Positions 52,225 through 62,930 are shown, counted from the stretch's first letter. The stretch is 64,000 nucleotides of DNA from Nocardioides bizhenqiangii (GCF_034661235.1 NZ_CP141059.1:2107501-2171500); one strand, 5' to 3'. Notes: generated by a model not told the origin, from the sequence alone. Made by a program: numbers and translations.

Positions 52225-54940
52225 AATGGGACAGAAGCGCAGTGGCCTGAGCACCGCGGACATCCGCGCGCGATTCCTGGCGCACTTCGAGGCGGCCGGA
52301 CACGCAGCGGTGCCGTCGGCGTCCCTGTTGCTCGACGACCCCAACCTGCTCTTCGTCAACGCCGGGATGGTGCCGTTCAAGCCCTACTTCCTCGGCCAGG
52401 AGACTCCGCCCTACGACCGCGCGACCAGCGTGCAGAAGTGCATCCGGACGCCCGACATCGAGGATGTCGGGAAGACGACGCGCCACGGCACGTTCTTCGA
52501 GATGTGCGGCAACTTCTCGTTCGGCGACTACTTCAAGGAAGGCGCCATCGAGCTGGCCTGGGACCTGGTCACCAAGTCGATCGCCGACGGCGGCTTCGGC
52601 CTCGACGCCGGCCGGCTGTGGCCGTCGATCCTGCACGGCGACGACGAGGCGCTCGAGTACTGGATGAAGGTCACCGGCCTGCCGGCCGAGCGGATCGTCA
52701 AGCTCGGAGCGCGCGAGAACTACTGGTCGATGGGAGTGCCCGGCCCGGGTGGTCCCTGCTCGGAGATCCTCTACGACCGTGGTCCGTCGTACGGCCCGGA
52801 CGGCGAGTTCGCGACCACCGAGCGGCTCGCGATGCCCACCGAGCTCGAGGACCGCTACCTCGAGATCTGGAACCTGGTCTTCATGCAGGACGAGCTGTCC
52901 GCCGTCCGCAGCAAGGAGGACTTCGACATCGCGGGCTCGTTGCCGAAGAAGAACATCGACACCGGCATGGGACTCGAGCGCGTCGCCTTCCTGCTCCAGG
53001 GCAAGGAGAACATGTACGAGATCGACGTCATGTTCCCCGTCATCGAGAAGGCCGAGCAGCTCACCGGCAAGCGCTACGGCGCCGACCACATCGACGACGT
53101 CCGGTTCCGGGTCATCGCCGACCACATCCGTTCGTCGATGATGCTCATCAACGACGGTGTGACCCCCGGCAACGAGGGACGTGGCTACGTCCTGCGCCGG
53201 CTCGCGCGGCGCGTGGTCCGGTCGATGCGGCTGCTGGGGTACGACGACCCGTGCCTGCCCGAGCTGGTGCCGGTCAGCCGCGACAAGATGGGCGAGACCT
53301 ACACCGACCTGTTCACCAACTGGGAGCGGATCTCGACCGTCGCCTACGCCGAGGAGGACGCGTTCCGCGCGACCCTCAAGGCGGGCACCAGCATCTTCGA
53401 CCTCGCCGCGGGCGACGTGAAGAGCTCAGGGGGCACGGTCTTCTCCGGCGACAAGGCGTTCCAGCTGCACGACACCTACGGGTTCCCGATCGACCTGACC
53501 CTAGAGATGGCGTCCGAGCAGGGACTCCAGGTCGACGAGGAGGGCTTCCGCCGGCTGATGACCGAGCAGCGGGAGCGGGCCAAGGCCGACGCCAAGGCCA
53601 AGAAGGGCGCCCACCGCAACACCGACTCCTACCGCGAGATCGCCGACACGATGGGCCGTCCGGTGGAGTTCACCGGCTACGACACCGTGGTCGACGAGGG
53701 CACGGTCCGCGGCATCGTCGCCGGGGGTGGCGTGGTCGGCTCCGCCCAGGAGGGTGACGAGGTCGAGGTGGTGCTCGACCGCACGCCGTTCTACGCCGAG
53801 GGCGGCGGGCAGCTGGCCGACCAGGGCGTGATCCAGCTCGCGAACGGCGCGGTGCTCGAGGTGCGCGACGTGCAGTCGCCGATCAACGGGCTGATCGTGC
53901 ACCGCGCGAAGGTGCTGTCGGGCGAGGTCACGGCGGGAGTCGCGGGTCAGGCGCTGGTCGACACCGACCGACGGCTGGCGATCTCGCGCTCGCACACCGC
54001 GACCCACATGGTGCACAAGGCCTTCCGCGAGGCGCTCGGCGAGACCGCGACCCAAGCCGGCTCCGAGAACTCACCCGGCCGGTTCCGCTTCGACTTCTCC
54101 GCCACCGGCTCGGTGCCGGGGTCGGTGATGGCCGACGTCGAGGCCAGGGTCAACGCCGTCGTGCTCGACGACCTCGCCGTGCACGCCGAGGTGATGACCC
54201 AGCAGGAGGCGGTCGCCTCCGGCGCGATGGCACTCTTCGGTGAGAAGTACGGCGACCGCGTGCGGGTCGTGTCCGTCGGCGACTGGGCGCGTGAGCTGTG
54301 CGGCGGGACGCACGCCCAGAGCTCCGGCCGGCTCGGCGTGATCAAGCTGCTGGGGGAGTCGTCGATCGGCTCCGGCGTACGCCGGGTCGAGGCGCTGGTC
54401 GGCACCGACGCCTACCAGTTCCTCGCCCGCGAGCACGTCCTGGTCGCGCAGCTCGCTGAGACGCTCAAGGCGCGCCCCGAGGACCTGCCGGCGCGGGTCA
54501 ACGACCTGGTCGAGAAGCTGCGCGCCGCCGAGAAGGAGATCGAGCGGATCCGGCTGGCGCAGCTGCTGGCCGGCGGCGCCGCGCTGGCGGCGGGCGCCAC
54601 CGACGTCGGCAGCGTGAAGGTGGTCGCCCACCGGGTCGACGGCGCGGGCGGCGGCGACGTCCGCACGCTGGCCCTCGACGTGCGCGGGCGACTGCCCGGC
54701 GACACCCCCGGGGTCGCGGTGATCATCGGCGTGGCCGACGGCAAGGTCTCGGTCGTGGCGGCGGTCAACGACGCCGGCCGGGCGCGCGGGCTCTCCGCCA
54801 ACGAGCTGGTCAGGGTCGTGGGGCCCTACATCGACGGTCGCGGCGGCGGCAAGGACGACGTCGCCCAGGGCGGCGGCGTCGACGCCACGCGGATCGACGA
54901 GGCGATCGCGGCCGTGGTGGCGGCGGTGCCCGCCCTGTGA
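52217..54940 (+). CDS. alaS: Alanyl-tRNA synthetase
   Basis: The product has 907 residues; ATG 52226 is an alternative that removes three residues. The class II catalytic core begins [20 protein letters not shown] and includes [20 protein letters not shown]. The editing domain has its zinc ligands in [11 protein letters not shown] and [10 protein letters not shown], followed by a coiled coil and the C-terminal C-Ala domain ([12 protein letters not shown]). It charges tRNA-Ala and clears Ser/Gly errors. Confidence 0.97.
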   Translation: MPEMGQKRSGLSTADIRARFLAHFEAAGHAAVPSASLLLDDPNLLFVNAGMVPFKPYFLGQETPPYDRATSVQKCIRTPDIEDVGKTTRHGTFFEMCGNFSFGDYFKEGAIELAWDLVTKSIADGGFGLDAGRLWPSILHGDDEALEYWMKVTGLPAERIVKLGARENYWSMGVPGPGGPCSEILYDRGPSYGPDGEFATTERLAMPTELEDRYLEIWNLVFMQDELSAVRSKEDFDIAGSLPKKNIDTGMGLERVAFLLQGKENMYEIDVMFPVIEKAEQLTGKRYGADHIDDVRFRVIADHIRSSMMLINDGVTPGNEGRGYVLRRLARRVVRSMRLLGYDDPCLPELVPVSRDKMGETYTDLFTNWERISTVAYAEEDAFRATLKAGTSIFDLAAGDVKSSGGTVFSGDKAFQLHDTYGFPIDLTLEMASEQGLQVDEEGFRRLMTEQRERAKADAKAKKGAHRNTDSYREIADTMGRPVEFTGYDTVVDEGTVRGIVAGGGVVGSAQEGDEVEVVLDRTPFYAEGGGQLADQGVIQLANGAVLEVRDVQSPINGLIVHRAKVLSGEVTAGVAGQALVDTDRRLAISRSHTATHMVHKAFREALGETATQAGSENSPGRFRFDFSATGSVPGSVMADVEARVNAVVLDDLAVHAEVMTQQEAVASGAMALFGEKYGDRVRVVSVGDWARELCGGTHAQSSGRLGVIKLLGESSIGSGVRRVEALVGTDAYQFLAREHVLVAQLAETLKARPEDLPARVNDLVEKLRAAEKEIERIRLAQLLAGGAALAAGATDVGSVKVVAHRVDGAGGGDVRTLALDVRGRLPGDTPGVAVIIGVADGKVSVVAAVNDAGRARGLSANELVRVVGPYIDGRGGGKDDVAQGGGVDATRIDEAIAAVVAAVPAL

Positions 54941-54964
54941 GGCTCTCCGGGTGAGGCCGGCCGG

Positions 54965-55462
54965 ATGAGAGCGGGCGTGCGTCTCGGCGTGGATCCGGGC
55001 GATGCCCGGATCGGCGTCGCCCGTTGCGACCCGTCCGGCGTCCTCGCGACGCCGGTCGAGACCGTGCGCCGCGGCAAGGGCGACCTGCGGCGGCTGCGCC
55101 AGCTGGTCGCGTCCGAGGAGGCCGTCGAGGTCGTGGTCGGCCTGCCGCGGTCGTTGTCCGGCGGTGAGGGCCCGGCCGCCGTGAAGACCCGCGAGTTCGC
55201 GCGCCGCCTCGCGATGCGGATCGCGCCGGTGCCGGTGCGCCTGGTCGACGAGCGTCTCACCACGATCACGGCGGAGGCTATGCTCCGCGATCAACGTAAG
55301 GGACAACAGCGACGCGCCGTGGTCGACCAGGTCGCGGCCGTCGTGATCCTGCAGCACGCTCTCGACGCGGAGCGGGCTACTGGTCGAGCACCCGGGGAGG
55401 TCGTGGCGGTGGGAACCGTCGCCGAGCCGACCGGAAAGGACGTCGAGGAGACCGATGAGTGA
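54965..55462 (+). CDS. ruvX: Holliday junction resolvase-like RuvX/YqgF
   Basis: The product has 165 residues with an RNase H-like fold: LGVDPGDARIGVARCD (Asp10 region), VVVGLPRSLSGGEG and VRLVDERLTTITAEAM. YqgF/RuvX processes the 5' end of pre-16S rRNA and may also resolve junctions. The C-terminal 25 residues are acidic and unordered. It is 24 bp after alaS and overlaps mltG by 8 bp. Confidence 0.92.
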   Translation: MRAGVRLGVDPGDARIGVARCDPSGVLATPVETVRRGKGDLRRLRQLVASEEAVEVVVGLPRSLSGGEGPAAVKTREFARRLAMRIAPVPVRLVDERLTTITAEAMLRDQRKGQQRRAVVDQVAAVVILQHALDAERATGRAPGEVVAVGTVAEPTGKDVEETDE

Positions 55463-56603
55463 CCCGATCGTCTTGGAGGACGCAGCGCCGCGACGCGCCG
55501 GTGGGCGGCGCAAGAAGCGGTTCTCGGGATGCCTGCCGATGCTCGTGTTCGTGGTGATCGGCGCGCTGCTTGTCTTCGCCGCCTTCCGGTACGTCGTCAT
55601 GCCCGCGTGGGACGAGTTCTTCGCCGACCCGGAGGATTACGAAGGACCGGGCAGCGGAGAGGTGGTCTTCGTCGTCAAGCAGGGACAGTCGGTCCCGTCG
55701 ATGGGCGACGAGCTCGAGGACCTCGGTGTGGTGGCCTCCTCGGAGGCGTTCGTCGACGCCGCGGAGGACAGGGACGAGGAGTCGCGGGGCATCCAGGCGG
55801 GCACCTACCTGCTCAAGGAGCAGATGAAGGCGTCCGACGTCGTCGCGATCCTGGTCGACCCCGACAACATGGCCCAGGCGACCGTCACCGTCCCCGAGGG
55901 GCTCCGGGCCGTCGACGTGATCGACCGGCTGGCGGAGGGCACGGACTTCTCCAAGAAGCAGTTCGAGCGGGCGCTGGGCAACACCAAGGCGCTCGGCCTG
56001 CCCGACTACGCGGAGGGCAACCCTGAGGGCTACCTCTTCCCGGCCACCTACACGATCACCCCCGGGGACACGCCGGCGTCGATCCTCCGGGCGATGGTGG
56101 CCCGCTGGGAGCAGGCGGCGTCCGACCTCGACCTCGAGGCCGCCGCGGAAGAGGTGGGCTACGAGCCCCACGAGATCATGACGGTGGCCGCGCTGGTGCA
56201 GGCGGAGGGACGCGGCCGGGACATGTCCAAGATCGCGCGCGTGATCTACAACCGGGTGGAGAACCCGGGCACCGCGGGCCAAGCGGGCTACCTGCAGATC
56301 GACGCGACCGTCGACTACGCACTCGGTCGCCCGCTCACGGTGGGCCTCACCCAGGAGGAGCGGGAGACCGCTCCGGGGCCCTACAACACGTTCCGCAACA
56401 CCGGCCTTCCGCCGGGTCCGATCGGCAACCCGGGCGAGGAGGCGATCAACGCCGCGCTGAACCCCGCGGACGGCGAGTGGTACTACTACGTCACGGTGAA
56501 CCTGAACACCGGAAGGACGAAGTTCGCCGAGTCCTACGAGGAGTTCCTGACCTATCAGCAGGAGCTGCGGGACTGGTGCGACGAGCATCCCGACGTCTGC
56601 TGA
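55455..56603 (+). CDS. mltG: Endolytic peptidoglycan transglycosylase MltG
   Basis: The product has 382 residues. A basic cytoplasmic start leads to one transmembrane helix (about residues 26-49), then a LysM-like subdomain and the YceG catalytic domain with EGYLFPATYTITPGDTP and the catalytic Glu251 in AALVQAEGRGRDMSKIARVI. It cuts nascent glycan strands at the membrane. The Lys/Thr usually found beside the catalytic Glu (VEKET) reads VQAEG here, normal for actinobacteria. Confidence 0.95.
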   Translation: MSDPIVLEDAAPRRAGGRRKKRFSGCLPMLVFVVIGALLVFAAFRYVVMPAWDEFFADPEDYEGPGSGEVVFVVKQGQSVPSMGDELEDLGVVASSEAFVDAAEDRDEESRGIQAGTYLLKEQMKASDVVAILVDPDNMAQATVTVPEGLRAVDVIDRLAEGTDFSKKQFERALGNTKALGLPDYAEGNPEGYLFPATYTITPGDTPASILRAMVARWEQAASDLDLEAAAEEVGYEPHEIMTVAALVQAEGRGRDMSKIARVIYNRVENPGTAGQAGYLQIDATVDYALGRPLTVGLTQEERETAPGPYNTFRNTGLPPGPIGNPGEEAINAALNPADGEWYYYVTVNLNTGRTKFAESYEEFLTYQQELRDWCDEHPDVC

Positions 56604-57403
56604 TGAGGTGTGCTGTCGTGGGCGACCCGATCGCCCACTCGCTGTCGCCGGTGCTGCACCGGGCGGGGTACACCGCGGTCGGCCTCGACTGGGAGTACGA
56701 CGCCGCGCTCGTGCCGGCCGGCGGGTTGGCGGGTTTCGTGGCCGGTCTCGGCGCGGAGTGGCGCGGGCTGTCGGTGACCGCACCGCTCAAGCGCGAGGCG
56801 ATGGCGCTGGCCGACGTCGTGAGCGACCGGGTCGAGCTCGTCGGCTCCGCCAACACGCTGCTGCTGACCGGTGGTGAGGTGCACGCCGACAACACCGACC
56901 TGCGCGGTGCGGTCGCGGCCGTCCGGGAGCGGTACGACGGCAGCATCCGATTCGCCACGATTCTCGGCGGCGGCGCCACGGCTGCGGCCACCGGTCTGGC
57001 GATGGTGGAGCTCGGCGCGGAATCGGTCCGGGTCGCGGTCCGGCAGCCCGAGCGCGCGGAAGAAGCGGTCGCGCGGATCGCCGCTCACCACGCCGCACCG
57101 GCGGTCGAGATCATCTCGCTCGACGATGCGAACGACGACACGGACGCGATCGTCTCGACGATCCCGGTCGCCGCGCAGACCGACCGCCTGGTCGCGGCGT
57201 GCGCGGGCGTCGAGGTGCTGTTCGACGTCGTCTACGACCCCTGGCCGACGCCATTGTCCGGAGTCGGCGGGACCGTCGTCTCCGGACTCGACCTCCTCGT
57301 CCACCAGGCCGCGCTGCAGTTCACCGCGTTCACCGGGGTAGCGGCGCCGCTCGCCGCGATGCGCGCCGCCGGCGAGGCCGCGCTCCGGGAGCGAACCGCA
57401 TGA
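56603..57403 (+). CDS. aroE: Shikimate dehydrogenase
   Basis: The product has 266 residues. It reduces 3-dehydroshikimate with NADPH. The substrate site shows AHSLSPVLH (Ser-x-Ser), the catalytic Lys in SVTAPLKREA, Asn of GSANTLLL and Asp of ADNTDLRG; the nucleotide loop is ILGGGATAAAT. Its ATG overlaps the mltG stop by one base. A hairpin and the prepilin peptidase gene separate it from aroC-aroK-aroB-aroQ. Confidence 0.95.
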   Translation: MRCAVVGDPIAHSLSPVLHRAGYTAVGLDWEYDAALVPAGGLAGFVAGLGAEWRGLSVTAPLKREAMALADVVSDRVELVGSANTLLLTGGEVHADNTDLRGAVAAVRERYDGSIRFATILGGGATAAATGLAMVELGAESVRVAVRQPERAEEAVARIAAHHAAPAVEIISLDDANDDTDAIVSTIPVAAQTDRLVAACAGVEVLFDVVYDPWPTPLSGVGGTVVSGLDLLVHQAALQFTAFTGVAAPLAAMRAAGEAALRERTA

Positions 57404-57409
57404 GAACCA

Positions 57410-57466
57410 CCCCACGAAGTTCTTGTCTCCCCCCGCTTCGCTCCTCCAGCCAACAACTTCGCGGGG
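57410..57466 (+). terminator. Hairpin after aroE
   Basis: CCCCACGAAGTT and AACTTCGCGGGG pair in 11 of 12 positions around a 33-nt loop, directly after the aroE stop and 9 bp before the next start. It could terminate or attenuate the alaS-aroE transcript. Confidence 0.5.
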
Positions 57467-57475
57467 ACCCCGGAA

Positions 57476-58234
57476 ATGCATGAGCACCTCGCAGCGGCAC
57501 TGGTCGGGCTGGTCGGCTGCGGCCTCGCAGGCGCGCTGACGCCGTACCTCATCCGGGTGCTGCCGGAGCCGCCACCCGACCCCGAGCCGGAGGAGGGCGT
57601 GGAGCTGACCCCCGCCCAGAAGGCACGCCTCGAGGAACCGCCGAAGGAGCTGTACGCCGACCTCGGTCGCCGCCCGCGGCTCGGGCTGGTCGCCGCGGGG
57701 ATCTCCGCCGCCGCCGGTGCCGGCATCGGCGCGGTGCTGGGCTGGGAGTGGTTGCTGTGCCTGCTGCTGCCGCTGGTGCCGGTCGGCACCCTGCTCGGCA
57801 TCGTCGACCACCGCACCCGGCTGCTGCCCTCGATCGTGGTGCTGCCCGCGACACTCGCCGCCCTCGTGTACGGCGGCGTCCGCTGGGCGGCCACCGGTGA
57901 TGCGGACGAGCTGGTCCGCGGGGTCGTCTGCCTGCTGCTGGTACGCACCGTGTTCTGGCTGCTGTGGTTCATCCGCCAGGCCGGGATGGGCTTCGGCGAC
58001 GTCCGGCTCTCGGCGTTGCTCGGCTGCGTGCTCGGGTACGCCGGCGCCGTACCCCTGTTCGTCGGCCTCTACTCCGCCTTCCTCCTCTTCGGCGTGCCCG
58101 GCCTGGTGATCGCGATCGCCAGGCGCGACCGGTCGGTGCTCAAGCGGGCCTATCCGTTCGGCCCCTTCCTGCTGGCGGGCGCGTGGATCGGGATCGTGGC
58201 CGGCGAGCCGCTGGTCGCGGCGATCTCGGGGTAG
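57476..58234 (+). CDS. Prepilin peptidase (A24 family) without methylase domain
   Basis: The product has 252 residues. The two aspartates of this membrane aspartyl protease are visible: Asp111 in GIVDHRTRLLPS and Asp175 in GMGFGDVRLSALLG (GxGD motif). About seven transmembrane helices are present, with a charged cytoplasmic loop at 30-65. The Cys-containing N-terminal methylase domain of PilD is absent, as is usual in the actinobacterial protein between aroE and aroC (Rv2551c position). It processes type IV or Flp pilins encoded elsewhere. Confidence 0.88.
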   Translation: MHEHLAAALVGLVGCGLAGALTPYLIRVLPEPPPDPEPEEGVELTPAQKARLEEPPKELYADLGRRPRLGLVAAGISAAAGAGIGAVLGWEWLLCLLLPLVPVGTLLGIVDHRTRLLPSIVVLPATLAALVYGGVRWAATGDADELVRGVVCLLLVRTVFWLLWFIRQAGMGFGDVRLSALLGCVLGYAGAVPLFVGLYSAFLLFGVPGLVIAIARRDRSVLKRAYPFGPFLLAGAWIGIVAGEPLVAAISG

Positions 58235-58257
58235 GACGGCAGCCGTCTCGTCCGGTC

Positions 58258-58381
58258 GTCGAGTAGCCCGAGCGCTCTGGCGCGAGGGCGTATCGAGACG
58301 CCACAATCCTGCTCGCTCACCGTGGGCGGTCGTCTCGCCGGGTCTCGATACGGCCTCGCGCAGGCGCTCGGCCTACTCGAC
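58258..58381. repeat. Inverted pair of REP-like repeats (copies B and C)
   Basis: Copy B (58258-58299) reads GTCGAGTAGCCCGAG...GTATCGAGAC and copy C (58342-58381) reads GTCTCGATACGGCC...CTACTCGAC, so they face each other across 42 bp. Together they could form a long cruciform or stem-loop in the 221-bp gap before aroC, like a bacterial interspersed mosaic element. Confidence 0.65.
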
Positions 58382-58455
58382 CACCGGACGGGCGACGTCC
58401 CCGTAACCCCGGACCGGAAAGGGCGGATGCGTCCGTCTCTGGGAGAATGTGACGT

Positions 58456-59634
58456 ATGTTGCGTTGGCTGACGGCGGGGGAGTCCCACGGACCCTCCCTG
58501 GTCGCGATCCTCGAGGGCCTGCCGGCCCATGTCGAGGTGACGACCGAGGACATCTCCGACTCGCTCGCCCGGAGGCGGCTGGGTTACGGCCGCGGCGCCC
58601 GGATGAAGTTCGAGGCCGACGCGGTCCGGGTCGTCGGGGGTGTCCGGCACGGCCGCACGCAGGGCGGTCCGATCGCGATCGAGGTCGGCAACACCGAGTG
58701 GCCCAAGTGGGAGCAGGTGATGGCGGCCGACCCGGTGGACCAGGAGGTCCTCGACGGACTGGCCCGCAACGCCCCGCTCACCCGGCCGCGCCCGGGTCAC
58801 GCCGACCTGGCGGGCATGCAGAAGTACGACTTCGAGGACGCGCGGCCCGTGCTGGAGCGCGCCTCCGCCCGCGAGACCGCGGCCCGGGTGGCGCTGGGCC
58901 GGGTGGCGAGCAACTTCCTCGAGCAGGCCGTCGGCGCGCAGATCGTGTCCCACGTGATCGAGATCGGCGGCGTCCGCGCGCCGGCCGGGCTGTGGCCCGC
59001 ACCGGCCGACGTCGCCCGGCTGGACGAGGACCCCGTCCGCTGCCTCGATCCCGACACGTCCAAGCTGATCGTCGAGCGGATCGACCAGGCGCACAAGGAC
59101 GGCGACACCCTCGGCGGCGTCGTCGAGGTCGTGGTCCACGGGTTGCCGCCCGGCCTCGGCTCGCACGTGCACTGGGACCGGCGGCTCGACTCCCGCCTCG
59201 CGGGCGCGCTGATGGGCATCCAGGCGATCAAGGGCGTCGAGGTCGGTGACGGCTTCGAGCTCGCGGCCACGCCCGGCTCGCTCGCCCACGACGAGATCGT
59301 GCCGACCGAGGAGGGCCTGCGGCGGGTGTCCGGCCGCTCGGGCGGCACCGAGGGCGGTATGACCACGGGCGAGATCCTGCGCGTCCGCGCTGCGATGAAG
59401 CCGATCGCGACCGTGCCCCGCGCCCTGCGCACCGTCGACGTCGTGACCGGCGAGGAAGCCGTTGCCCACCACCAGCGCTCCGACGTGTGCGCCGTCCCGG
59501 CCGCCGGCATCGTGGCCGAGGCGATGGTCGCACTCACGCTGGCGGACGCCGTCGTCGAGAAGTTCGGCGGGGACTCGGTCCAGGAGACCCGGCGCAACGC
59601 CGCGAGCTACCTGGACACGCTGAGGTACAAGTGA
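58456..59634 (+). CDS. aroC: Chorismate synthase
   Basis: The product has 392 residues. It converts EPSP to chorismate with reduced FMN. Signatures: [31 protein letters not shown], the [17 protein letters not shown] helix and [27 protein letters not shown] box 7 nt before the ATG may be a leaderless -10. It is the first of four overlapping shikimate-pathway genes. Confidence 0.97.
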   Translation: MLRWLTAGESHGPSLVAILEGLPAHVEVTTEDISDSLARRRLGYGRGARMKFEADAVRVVGGVRHGRTQGGPIAIEVGNTEWPKWEQVMAADPVDQEVLDGLARNAPLTRPRPGHADLAGMQKYDFEDARPVLERASARETAARVALGRVASNFLEQAVGAQIVSHVIEIGGVRAPAGLWPAPADVARLDEDPVRCLDPDTSKLIVERIDQAHKDGDTLGGVVEVVVHGLPPGLGSHVHWDRRLDSRLAGALMGIQAIKGVEVGDGFELAATPGSLAHDEIVPTEEGLRRVSGRSGGTEGGMTTGEILRVRAAMKPIATVPRALRTVDVVTGEEAVAHHQRSDVCAVPAAGIVAEAMVALTLADAVVEKFGGDSVQETRRNAASYLDTLRYK

Positions 59635-60251
59635 GCACTGACCACGGTGGGCCGGTCGCCGTCCTCGTGGGCACCATGGGCGCCGGCAAGACGACGGTCG
59701 GCAGGCTGCTCGCTGACGCCCTGGGCGTGACGTTCCTCGACAGCGACCACGCCGTCGAGGCGCGGGCCGGCAAGCCGGTGCAGGAGATCTTCGTCGACGA
59801 CGGCGAAGCGGCCTTCCGTGCCCTCGAGCGCGCCGCGGTCGCGACCGCGCTCGACGAGCACGACGGCGTGCTCGCCCTGGGCGGCGGGGCGGTGCTCGAT
59901 CCGGACACCCGCGCGTTGCTGACCGGGCACCGCGTGGTGTTCCTCCGGGTCGGCCTCTCCGACGCCGTGAAGCGGGTCGGTCTCGGCGCCGGGCGACCCT
60001 TGCTCCTCGGCAACGTGCGGGCGCGGGTGAAGATGCTGCTCGACGAGCGGACGCCCGTCTACGAGGGCGTCGCGACCCTGACCGTCGACACGGACGGACG
60101 GAGCCCGCAGGAGGTCGCGGCCGAGGTGGCGTCCGGCTTGCGGCGTCTCGATACGCCTGGTCTCGATACGCCCTCGCCTAGCGGCTCGGGCTACTCGACC
60201 ACCGCGCCGGGGAGCTCGGGCTACTCGACGACCGAGAGCGAAGAGCGATGA
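59631..60251 (+). CDS. aroK: Shikimate kinase with repeat-encoded C-terminal tail
   Basis: The product has 206 residues from a GTG that overlaps aroC. The kinase part (about 1-172) has Walker [10 protein letters not shown], the shikimate-binding DSDHAVE, FRALE and LGGGAVL segments and the lid Arg in GAGRPLLL. The normal domain ends near SGLRRL; the last 34 residues (Gly/Ser/Thr/Tyr-rich) are encoded by copy D of the dispersed nucleotide repeat, so the tail is an insertion, not part of the fold. Confidence 0.95.
   Translation: MSTDHGGPVAVLVGTMGAGKTTVGRLLADALGVTFLDSDHAVEARAGKPVQEIFVDDGEAAFRALERAAVATALDEHDGVLALGGGAVLDPDTRALLTGHRVVFLRVGLSDAVKRVGLGAGRPLLLGNVRARVKMLLDERTPVYEGVATLTVDTDGRSPQEVAAEVASGLRRLDTPGLDTPSPSGSGYSTTAPGSSGYSTTESEER
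60145..60231 (+). repeat. REP-like repeat inside the aroK 3' end (copy D)
   Basis: GTCTCGATACGCC occurs at 60145 and again at 60160, the second followed by the complete unit to CTACTCGACC (60200). A partial right end, GCTCGGGCTACTCGAC, recurs at about 60214. The reading frame stays open through the whole array. Confidence 0.7.
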
Positions 60252-61348
60252 CCGACACCGTGCTGCACGTGGGTGGCGCGTCGCCGTACGACGTCGTGGT
60301 CGGCCGTCGTCTCGCGGAGCGGCTGCCCGGCATCCTCGGGAGCTCGGTCCAGCGGGTCGCGTTCCTCCACGCCGCCGAGCTCGACGAGCTCGCGGGGCCC
60401 GTGCTCGACGTCCTGCGGCGGGAGTACGACGTCCTCGCGCTCGGGCTGCCGGCCGGCGAGGCGACCAAATCGGCCGAGGTCGCGGCCCAGTGCTGGGACG
60501 CGCTCGGAGAGGCCGGCTTCACCAGGTCCGACGCGGTGGTGACCTTCGGCGGCGGCGCGACCACCGATCTCGGCGGGTTCGTGGCCGCGACCTGGCTGCG
60601 CGGCGTGCGGGTCGTGCACGTGCCGACCACCCTGCTCGCCATGGTCGACGCGGCGGTCGGTGGCAAGACCGGCATCAACACCGCCGCGGGCAAGAACCTC
60701 GTCGGCTCCTTCCACGAGCCGGCCGGTGTGCTCGTCGACCTCGACACCCTGCTCACGCTGCCGCGGGCCGAGCTGGTCGCCGGCATGGGCGAGGTGATCA
60801 AGTGCGGGTTCATCGCCGACCCGGTCATCCTCGACCTGGTCGAGGCCGACCCCGAGGCGGCGACCGACCCCGCCGGGCAGGTGCTCCCGGACCTCGTCGA
60901 GCGCGCGATCCGCGTCAAGATCGACGTCGTCGTCGCTGACCTCAAGGAGGCCGGCGGCGCCGACGGACACCCCGGTCGGGAGGTGCTCAACTACGGCCAC
61001 ACGATGGCGCACGCGATCGAGCGGGCCGAGGGCTACACGATGCGGCACGGCGAAGCGGTGGCCATCGGCTGCTGCTACGTCGCCGAGCTGGCGCGGCTCG
61101 AGGGGCATCTCGACGACCGGACCGCGGCCCGGCACGCGACCACGTTCGCTGCGGTCGGGCTGCCGACCAGCTACGCGGGCGCGGACTTCGACGCGCTGCT
61201 GGCCGGGATGCGGGTCGACAAGAAGTCGCGCGGCAACACCCTGCGGTTCGTCGTGCTCGACGGGCTGGCGAAGCCGGCGGTGCTGTCCGGCCCGTCCGAG
61301 GCAAACCTGCGCGCGTCGTACGACCGGATGACGGGTGGTGCGGCGTGA
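60248..61348 (+). CDS. aroB: 3-dehydroquinate synthase
   Basis: The product has 366 residues. It cyclises DAHP using NAD and a divalent metal. Visible: [40 protein letters not shown], the metal Glu/His set in GEVIKCGFI and [12 protein letters not shown], and [12 protein letters not shown] overlap with aroK and GTGA overlap with aroQ. Confidence 0.97.
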   Translation: MTDTVLHVGGASPYDVVVGRRLAERLPGILGSSVQRVAFLHAAELDELAGPVLDVLRREYDVLALGLPAGEATKSAEVAAQCWDALGEAGFTRSDAVVTFGGGATTDLGGFVAATWLRGVRVVHVPTTLLAMVDAAVGGKTGINTAAGKNLVGSFHEPAGVLVDLDTLLTLPRAELVAGMGEVIKCGFIADPVILDLVEADPEAATDPAGQVLPDLVERAIRVKIDVVVADLKEAGGADGHPGREVLNYGHTMAHAIERAEGYTMRHGEAVAIGCCYVAELARLEGHLDDRTAARHATTFAAVGLPTSYAGADFDALLAGMRVDKKSRGNTLRFVVLDGLAKPAVLSGPSEANLRASYDRMTGGAA

Positions 61349-61785
61349 GGCAGGTACTGGTGCTCAACGGCCCCAACCTCGGCCGGCTCGGCCGGCGCGA
61401 GCCGGAGATCTACGGGACGACCACTCATCGCGAGCTCGCCGAGCTCTGCCGTGGGTGGGGCGAGCTGGTCGGCCTGTCGGTCGAGACCCGGCAGACCAAC
61501 CACGAGGGCGAGCTGCTCGACTGGCTCAACCAGGCAGCCGACGCCGGGACGCCGGTGGTCCTCAACGCCGCCGCGTGGACCCACTACTCCTACGCGATCT
61601 TCGACGCCTGTGCCCAGCTGACCGCACCGCTGGTCGAGGTGCACATCTCGGATCCCTCGCAGCGCGCGGAGGTGTTCCGGCACACCTCGGTGGTGACCCC
61701 GCACGCCGCGAAGGTCATCGCGGGCCAGGGGATCGACGGCTACCGGCAGGCTCTCGAATTCATCGCTGCGGAGAGCGGAGACTAG
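61345..61785 (+). CDS. aroQ: Type II 3-dehydroquinate dehydratase
   Basis: The product has 146 residues. [17 protein letters not shown] carries the catalytic Arg and Tyr, [13 protein letters not shown] the substrate Asn/Ala loop, and [19 protein letters not shown] the catalytic His region. Type II enzymes are dodecamers. The step follows AroB in the pathway. A TAGACT box overlaps its stop and may serve efp with a leader of about 65 nt. Confidence 0.96.
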   Translation: MRQVLVLNGPNLGRLGRREPEIYGTTTHRELAELCRGWGELVGLSVETRQTNHEGELLDWLNQAADAGTPVVLNAAAWTHYSYAIFDACAQLTAPLVEVHISDPSQRAEVFRHTSVVTPHAAKVIAGQGIDGYRQALEFIAAESGD

Positions 61786-61858
61786 ACTTCCCCGCTGGCC
61801 CGACGTGGCCACACCGACCCTTGTTGGAATTGACATCTGCATCGAAGAAGGCTGGCGC

Positions 61859-62425
61859 ATGGCAACGACGAACGACCTGAAGAACGGCATGGTTCTCAAG
61901 CTGGAAAACCAGCTCTGGCAGGTGGTCGAGTTCCAGCACGTGAAGCCAGGCAAGGGCCCCGCCTTCGTGCGGACCAAGCTCAAGCACGTCGAGTCGGGCA
62001 AGAACGTCGACAAGACCTTCAACGCCGGCACCAAGGTCGAGACCGCCACGGTCGACCGCCGCACGATGCAGTACCTCTACAACGACGGCACCAACTACGT
62101 CTTCATGGACACCGGCACCTACGACCAGATCGAGGTCGACCCGGACATCGTGGGCTCCGCCAAGAACTTCCTGCTCGAGAACATGGAGGCGATCGTCGCC
62201 ACCAACGAGGGCCGGGTGCTGTTCATCGAGCTCCCCGCCTCGGTCGAGCTGACCATCACCTACACCGAGCCCGGCGTCGTCGGCGACTCCGCGACCGGCC
62301 GCACCAAGCCCGCCACCCTCGAGACCGGCGCCGAGATCCAGGTCCCGCTGTTCATCGAGCAGGGCGAGAAAATCAAGGTCGACACCCGCGAGGGTGGCTC
62401 GTACCTCAGCCGCGTGAAGTCGTGA
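61859..62425 (+). CDS. efp: Elongation factor P
   Basis: The product has 188 residues from ATG 61859, with GAAGAAGG upstream; an ATG-like GTG further up is out of family length. Three beta domains; the peptidyl-transfer loop VKPGKGPAF has Lys32 at the tip. It relieves stalling at polyproline. No EpmA or EarP modifier gene is in the window, so the modification state is unknown. Confidence 0.97.
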   Translation: MATTNDLKNGMVLKLENQLWQVVEFQHVKPGKGPAFVRTKLKHVESGKNVDKTFNAGTKVETATVDRRTMQYLYNDGTNYVFMDTGTYDQIEVDPDIVGSAKNFLLENMEAIVATNEGRVLFIELPASVELTITYTEPGVVGDSATGRTKPATLETGAEIQVPLFIEQGEKIKVDTREGGSYLSRVKS

Positions 62426-62841
62426 GCTCCGGGGGAGCGCGCTCGAAGGCCCGGAAGCGGGCCCTTGACCTGTTGTTCGCCGCCGACCTGCGGCGGGAGT
62501 CGGCCGGCGACACGCTGGACCGGTCGATCGGCGAGGGCGCGTCGCCGACCAACCCCTACACCGAGACCCTGGTGCGCGGCGTCGTCGAGCATCTGGCCCG
62601 GATCGACGAGGTGCTCGCCACCTACGCCCAGGGCTGGACGCTCGACCGGATGCCGGCCGTCGACCGCAACGTGCTGCGCATCGGCGTCTACGAGATGCTC
62701 TACGTCGACGACGTCCCCGACGCGGTCGCCGTCACCGAGGCGATGGCCCTGGTGCGGGACCTCTCCACCGACGAGTCCCCGTCGTTCGTCAACGGCGTGC
62801 TCGGCGCGATCCTGAAGTCCAAGCCGACGCTGGCTGTCTGA
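62422..62841 (+). CDS. nusB: Transcription antitermination factor NusB
   Basis: The product has 139 residues from a GTG that overlaps efp. All-helical NusB fold: [18 protein letters not shown] at the start and [20 protein letters not shown] in the middle. It binds boxA RNA with NusE for rRNA antitermination. The efp-nusB order is conserved in actinobacteria. Its TGA begins a dispersed repeat. Confidence 0.95.
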   Translation: MSSGGARSKARKRALDLLFAADLRRESAGDTLDRSIGEGASPTNPYTETLVRGVVEHLARIDEVLATYAQGWTLDRMPAVDRNVLRIGVYEMLYVDDVPDAVAVTEAMALVRDLSTDESPSFVNGVLGAILKSKPTLAV

Positions 62842-62867
62842 ATGCGCGAGCGTGTCGCCCACGGTGC
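62839..62867 (+). repeat. Stop-codon-linked dispersed repeat, copy 2
   Basis: TGAATGCGCGAGCGTGTC continues to GGTGC, matching 23324-23352 in 25 of 29 positions. As in copy 1, it starts exactly at a stop codon. Confidence 0.5.
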
Positions 62868-62930
62868 GGCGCCGCCCGGACCATCGCTTCGCTCTGCCCA
62901 GGGTCACCGCACCGTGCGGGCTTCGCCCGC
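62860..62930 (+). terminator. Terminator region after nusB
   Basis: CACGGTGCGG (62860-62869) and CCGCACCGTG (62907-62916) are perfect complements, and GCGGGC-TTC-GCCCGC (62916-62930) forms a second tight hairpin directly after. No U-run. This likely ends the shikimate-efp-nusB transcript. Confidence 0.55.
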
